This document shows, piece after piece, positions 11,566 to 12,048 of a stretch of 12,048 bases of DNA (position 1 is the first letter of the stretch; each line of letters opens with the position of its first letter). The notes beneath the pieces are model-generated. The model did not search any database. It worked only from the letters and a program-made list of their open reading frames with translations, and was not told the DNA's origin. Source of the stretch: an uncultured Hyphomicrobiales bacterium. GTDB lineage: Bacteria; Pseudomonadota; Alphaproteobacteria; Rhizobiales; Rhizobiaceae. The position numbers and the translations under genes were made by a program. The stretch lies in the NCBI GenBank assembly GCA_943914405.1, contig CALUBX010000137.1:1-12048 (forward strand), given 5' to 3'.

Positions 11566-12048
11566 TTGACCTATGATGTTGCCGTCGTCGGCTCCGGCTT
11601 TTCCGCCATTGCGCTGACCATCAATCTCCTGGAAATTTTGCCCTCGACAGCCTCCATCGCCGTGATTGGCGACGACCCCGGTTTCGGGCGGGGCACCGCC
11701 TACCGGACCGAATTTTACCTTCATCGTCTCAACGTGCCTGCGGCTCGCATGAGCGTCTTTCCTGATCGGCCGTATGATTTTGTGGAATGGTTGAAGGAGC
11801 GGGGCAAGCCGGTGTTTGCGGATGACTTCGCTTCCCGCGGTGACTATGGACTCTATCTGCGGGACAGACTGGCATCCCGGCTTAGGCCGAGAGAGCGGCG
11901 CGCGCGCGTCGATTTCGTTCGTGCGAAGGCGGTGGCCTGCGATGCGTGTCCGGAAAGTGGCATCACCTTCCGTCTCGATACCGGTGCGGACCTTCTCGCC
12001 CGCAATGTGGTGCTGGCGCTCGGCGTTGGCAGCGCAGGGCTGCCGGTC
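11566..12048 (+). CDS. FAD/NAD(P)-binding protein, YdhS (COG4529) type, N-terminal part
   Basis: The first 161 residues are present; the gene runs off the window end with the frame open. The N-terminus MTYDVAVVGSGFSAIALTI has the dinucleotide-binding fold with GSGFSA at residues 9-14. Then come a stretch IGDDPGFGRGTAY, a motif LNVPAARMSVFPD, and FVEWLKERG, the combination typical of the YdhS/COG4529 group of FAD-NAD(P)-binding proteins. A later strand (NVVLALGVG) is the second conserved site before the flavin-binding half. The reaction is unknown for the family; a flavin-dependent oxidoreductase is likely. The start is TTG, with GAGGAG seven bases upstream, and a nested hairpin sits just before it. 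The neighbour upstream is the small secreted protein, 138 bp away. Confidence 0.87.
   Translation, partial: MTYDVAVVGSGFSAIALTINLLEILPSTASIAVIGDDPGFGRGTAYRTEFYLHRLNVPAARMSVFPDRPYDFVEWLKERGKPVFADDFASRGDYGLYLRDRLASRLRPRERRARVDFVRAKAVACDACPESGITFRLDTGADLLARNVVLALGVGSAGLPV

Noticed and set aside
1..12048. Mobile element, phage, toxin-antitoxin, CRISPR or biosynthetic cluster
   Set aside because: No transposase, integrase, repeat array, tRNA-linked direct repeats or multi-enzyme gene set was seen; composition and gene types look like ordinary core chromosome.

Overview
The window is high-GC, protein-dense chromosome of an alphaproteobacterium, most likely of the order Hyphomicrobiales (rhizobia and relatives). 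Four things suggest this: a single-chain SecD-SecF fusion, a PmtA-like phospholipid N-methyltransferase, a Caulobacter XylB-like sugar dehydrogenase, and two promoters of the alphaproteobacterial general-stress type (GGAAC, 18 bases, TT). No tRNA, rRNA, CRISPR array, insertion sequence, phage gene or origin was recognised. No gap between genes exceeds about 225 bp.

Layout. Positions 2-607 (+) hold the C-terminal end of an RND multidrug efflux pump, followed by a strong intrinsic terminator. Convergent to it, on the minus strand, lie a short-chain dehydrogenase (661-1428), a heme catalase (1533-3263) and a small calcineurin-like phosphoesterase (3373-3876). A divergent gap of about 90 bp leads to a HAD phosphatase (3969-4649, +) and the methyltransferase (4788-5450, +). 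The next minus-strand block, read from its 5' end, is a TerC-family membrane protein (10449-9826), a cupin (9637-9149), a one-helix membrane protein of unknown role (9006-8584), SecDF (8498-5973) and a YqaA-type membrane protein (5893-5453). A second divergent gap leads to a receiver-only response regulator (10672-11037, +), a small secreted Thr/Pro/Ser/Gly-rich protein (11107-11427, +) and the start of a YdhS-like FAD/NAD(P)-binding protein (11566 to the window edge, +).

How the genes relate. Most spacings are 70-220 bp and many genes appear to have their own promoter, so this looks like a set of housekeeping and stress genes rather than one pathway. A stress theme is visible: catalase and the small secreted protein each have an EcfG/RpoE2-type promoter candidate, and the efflux pump, TerC protein and single-domain response regulator fit that setting. 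SecDF and the envelope methyltransferase serve membrane biogenesis.

I found no convincing new multi-gene system. The non-coding signals most worth checking are the two general-stress promoters, a potentially branched RNA leader in front of the cupin, and a nested hairpin leader directly before the Shine-Dalgarno of the YdhS-like gene. All assignments come from reading sequence and remembered family motifs; no database search was run.
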